This document shows positions 62,937 through 64,000 of a stretch of DNA of 64,000 nt, piece by piece. This DNA comes from Setophaga petechia (taxonomy: Eukaryota > Chordata > Aves > Passeriformes > Parulidae): the NCBI GenBank assembly GCA_024362935.1, contig JANCRA010000016.1:19699165-19763164 (forward strand), in the 5' to 3' direction. Each line of letters opens with the position of its first letter. Positions within the stretch are counted from its first letter, which is position 1. The notes beneath the pieces were generated by a model. The model ran no database searches. It was not told the DNA's origin and saw nothing but the letters and a program-made list of their open reading frames with translations. A program made the position numbers and the translations under genes.

Positions 62937-63071
62937 CCTGATACAGAGCTTTCTGAAAAGACTGAGAGCAAAGTGCTGGTGCTTGGCACTGTCCTAGAAC
63001 AGTCAGGAGGCACAGATCTGGTTCCTCCTCTTGAAAAATCCCAGTTTTACAAGAGCTCTGTTCTAGGCTAA
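62937..63071 (+). other. Candidate terminal coding exon F (44 codons, + strand)
   Basis: Acceptor TGCATTTCTCCAG is followed by 44 codons ending at TAA (63069-63071). The peptide begins PDTELSEKTESKVLVLGTVL and ends EKSQFYKSSVLG, with no Cys, His or Trp. It enters in phase 0. E could reach it only through an extra exon; a 41-bp segment at 61954-61994 has compatible phase and good splice sites, but its hydrophobic peptide is unconvincing. No polyadenylation signal was noted close by. Confidence 0.18.
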
Positions 63072-64000
63072 CGTTGTACCTTATTTAATGTGAAATTGCA
63101 GTAGCAAAGGCTGGAGAGCCTACAAGGAGAGTGCATTGAATTGCCTGCACTTACAGTTACTGTGCTGGCTCTGCCTTCTAGGACCTGCTTTAATGAAAAC
63201 AAGTATTCTTTATTCACAGATTATATTTCAAGAACTGTGGTTTGGGTTTTGGCAATGAGATTTCATGGTGTGTATGTGGTCTGAGGGAGCTCACTCATGA
63301 GAAACCAGGGGAGATGTTTAACCTGCCCTGATGTCAGCTGCTGCCACGTGCCAGAGGTGTGACCACGATCCGAGCTGGGACAGCAAACATTTGAAGTGAA
63401 TATTTAGAAAAACTCAGCTGATTTCCAGACACTGAAATCTGCTGGATTTCAGCCTTGGCATGTTCCTTGGCTGGAAAGCTGAACCTGACCTTCTCTCTGC
63501 TTTTGCCTTTGAGCTGCACTCCTCCAGTCAGGGATTGTTCCTGGGACCGCTGTCGCTTTGGTTTTTCTTGACTGTCTTTGTGCTCATTTATCTTATTATA
63601 GTGCTTTAAGTATGACTAGTCAATTTGCTTCTTTGTGTGATGTGGAAATGTTTCATCTCTGCTTTACAAACACTGACAGTGCTTTTTGGCACAGGGATTG
63701 CCATCCAGGCTATTTTATTATTTTTTTCCAGACTCTTAGAGGCAGCAAAGTTTTGAAACAAAAGTTTTCTTTTTTCACAGGCTCTGAACTTTCAGATTAC
63801 AAATCACTTTCTCCATGCTAATAAGCTTAGATAAGCAGAGTACATGTTAACACTGTTGTACAGATGGGGGAACTGAGATACAGGAACATTAAGAAACTTG
63901 CTTGAGGAAGTCTGTGGGAGCTGACCTTATTCTGCGAGAGACCCACGCACCATCCTTTTCCTTGTCAGATTCTTTCTTTTTACTCAAGCCCCTCCCTCCA
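63072..64000. other. Non-coding DNA, no gene recognised
   Basis: Unique sequence to the end of the window with no convincing exon or repeat. Confidence 0.6.

Noticed and set aside
1..64000. CRISPR arrays, operons, tRNA or rRNA genes
   Set aside because: The repeats are tandem rather than spaced, the sequence is vertebrate nuclear DNA, and no intact tRNA T-arm or rRNA core was found apart from the mitochondrial tRNA remnant in the NUMT.

Overview
This window looks like ordinary nuclear DNA from a bird. It leans AT-rich and has few mobile elements. Three fragments carry the 3' end typical of avian CR1 LINEs (31158-31359, 45462-45815, 46985-47214). One fragment matches the mitochondrial tRNA-Leu(CUN)/ND5 junction as it appears in a vertebrate nuclear insertion (NUMT). 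There are no operons, Shine-Dalgarno sites or long intronless genes. A songbird is plausible but cannot be shown from the sequence alone.

No gene can be named with confidence. Apart from open frames created by tandem repeats, every long frame looks like chance. What remains are short candidate exons with good splice sites. On the + strand, candidates at 51.4, 57.8, 60.6, 61.6, 61.8 and 62.9 kb encode gene-like, partly coiled-coil peptides; the first four, and probably the fifth, join in a common reading phase. On the - strand, candidates lie at 40.0, 34.5 and 7.5 kb and are also phase-compatible. In 64 kb a fair number of such pseudo-exons are expected by chance, so all are given low confidence.

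Layout: 1-14.3 kb is unique non-coding DNA with minor repeats and one old internal duplication. At 14.37-14.46 kb there is a near-perfect 41-nt inverted repeat with a 10-nt loop, about the size of a microRNA precursor. A 29-copy minisatellite (19-20 bp unit) fills 17.52-18.09 kb. The NUMT is at about 26.64-26.81 kb. From 29.34 to 30.32 kb a CpG-rich segment is split by about 760 bp of nearly pure purine, including 24 GGGAA units. The first CR1 follows at 31.2 kb. An AT-rich minisatellite with a three-part higher-order repeat lies at 42.80-43.16 kb, nested palindromes ending in a run of 13 G at 44.35-44.43 kb, two CR1 fragments at 45.5 and 47.0 kb, and a 109-bp duplication (about 94% identical) at 57.2 and 58.7 kb. 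A CpG-enriched segment at 59.2-59.6 kb may be regulatory.

The rest is best read as intron or intergenic DNA. The most unusual items are the hairpin, the split CpG/polypurine block, the higher-order AT repeat, the NUMT and the phase-compatible exon cluster near the right end.
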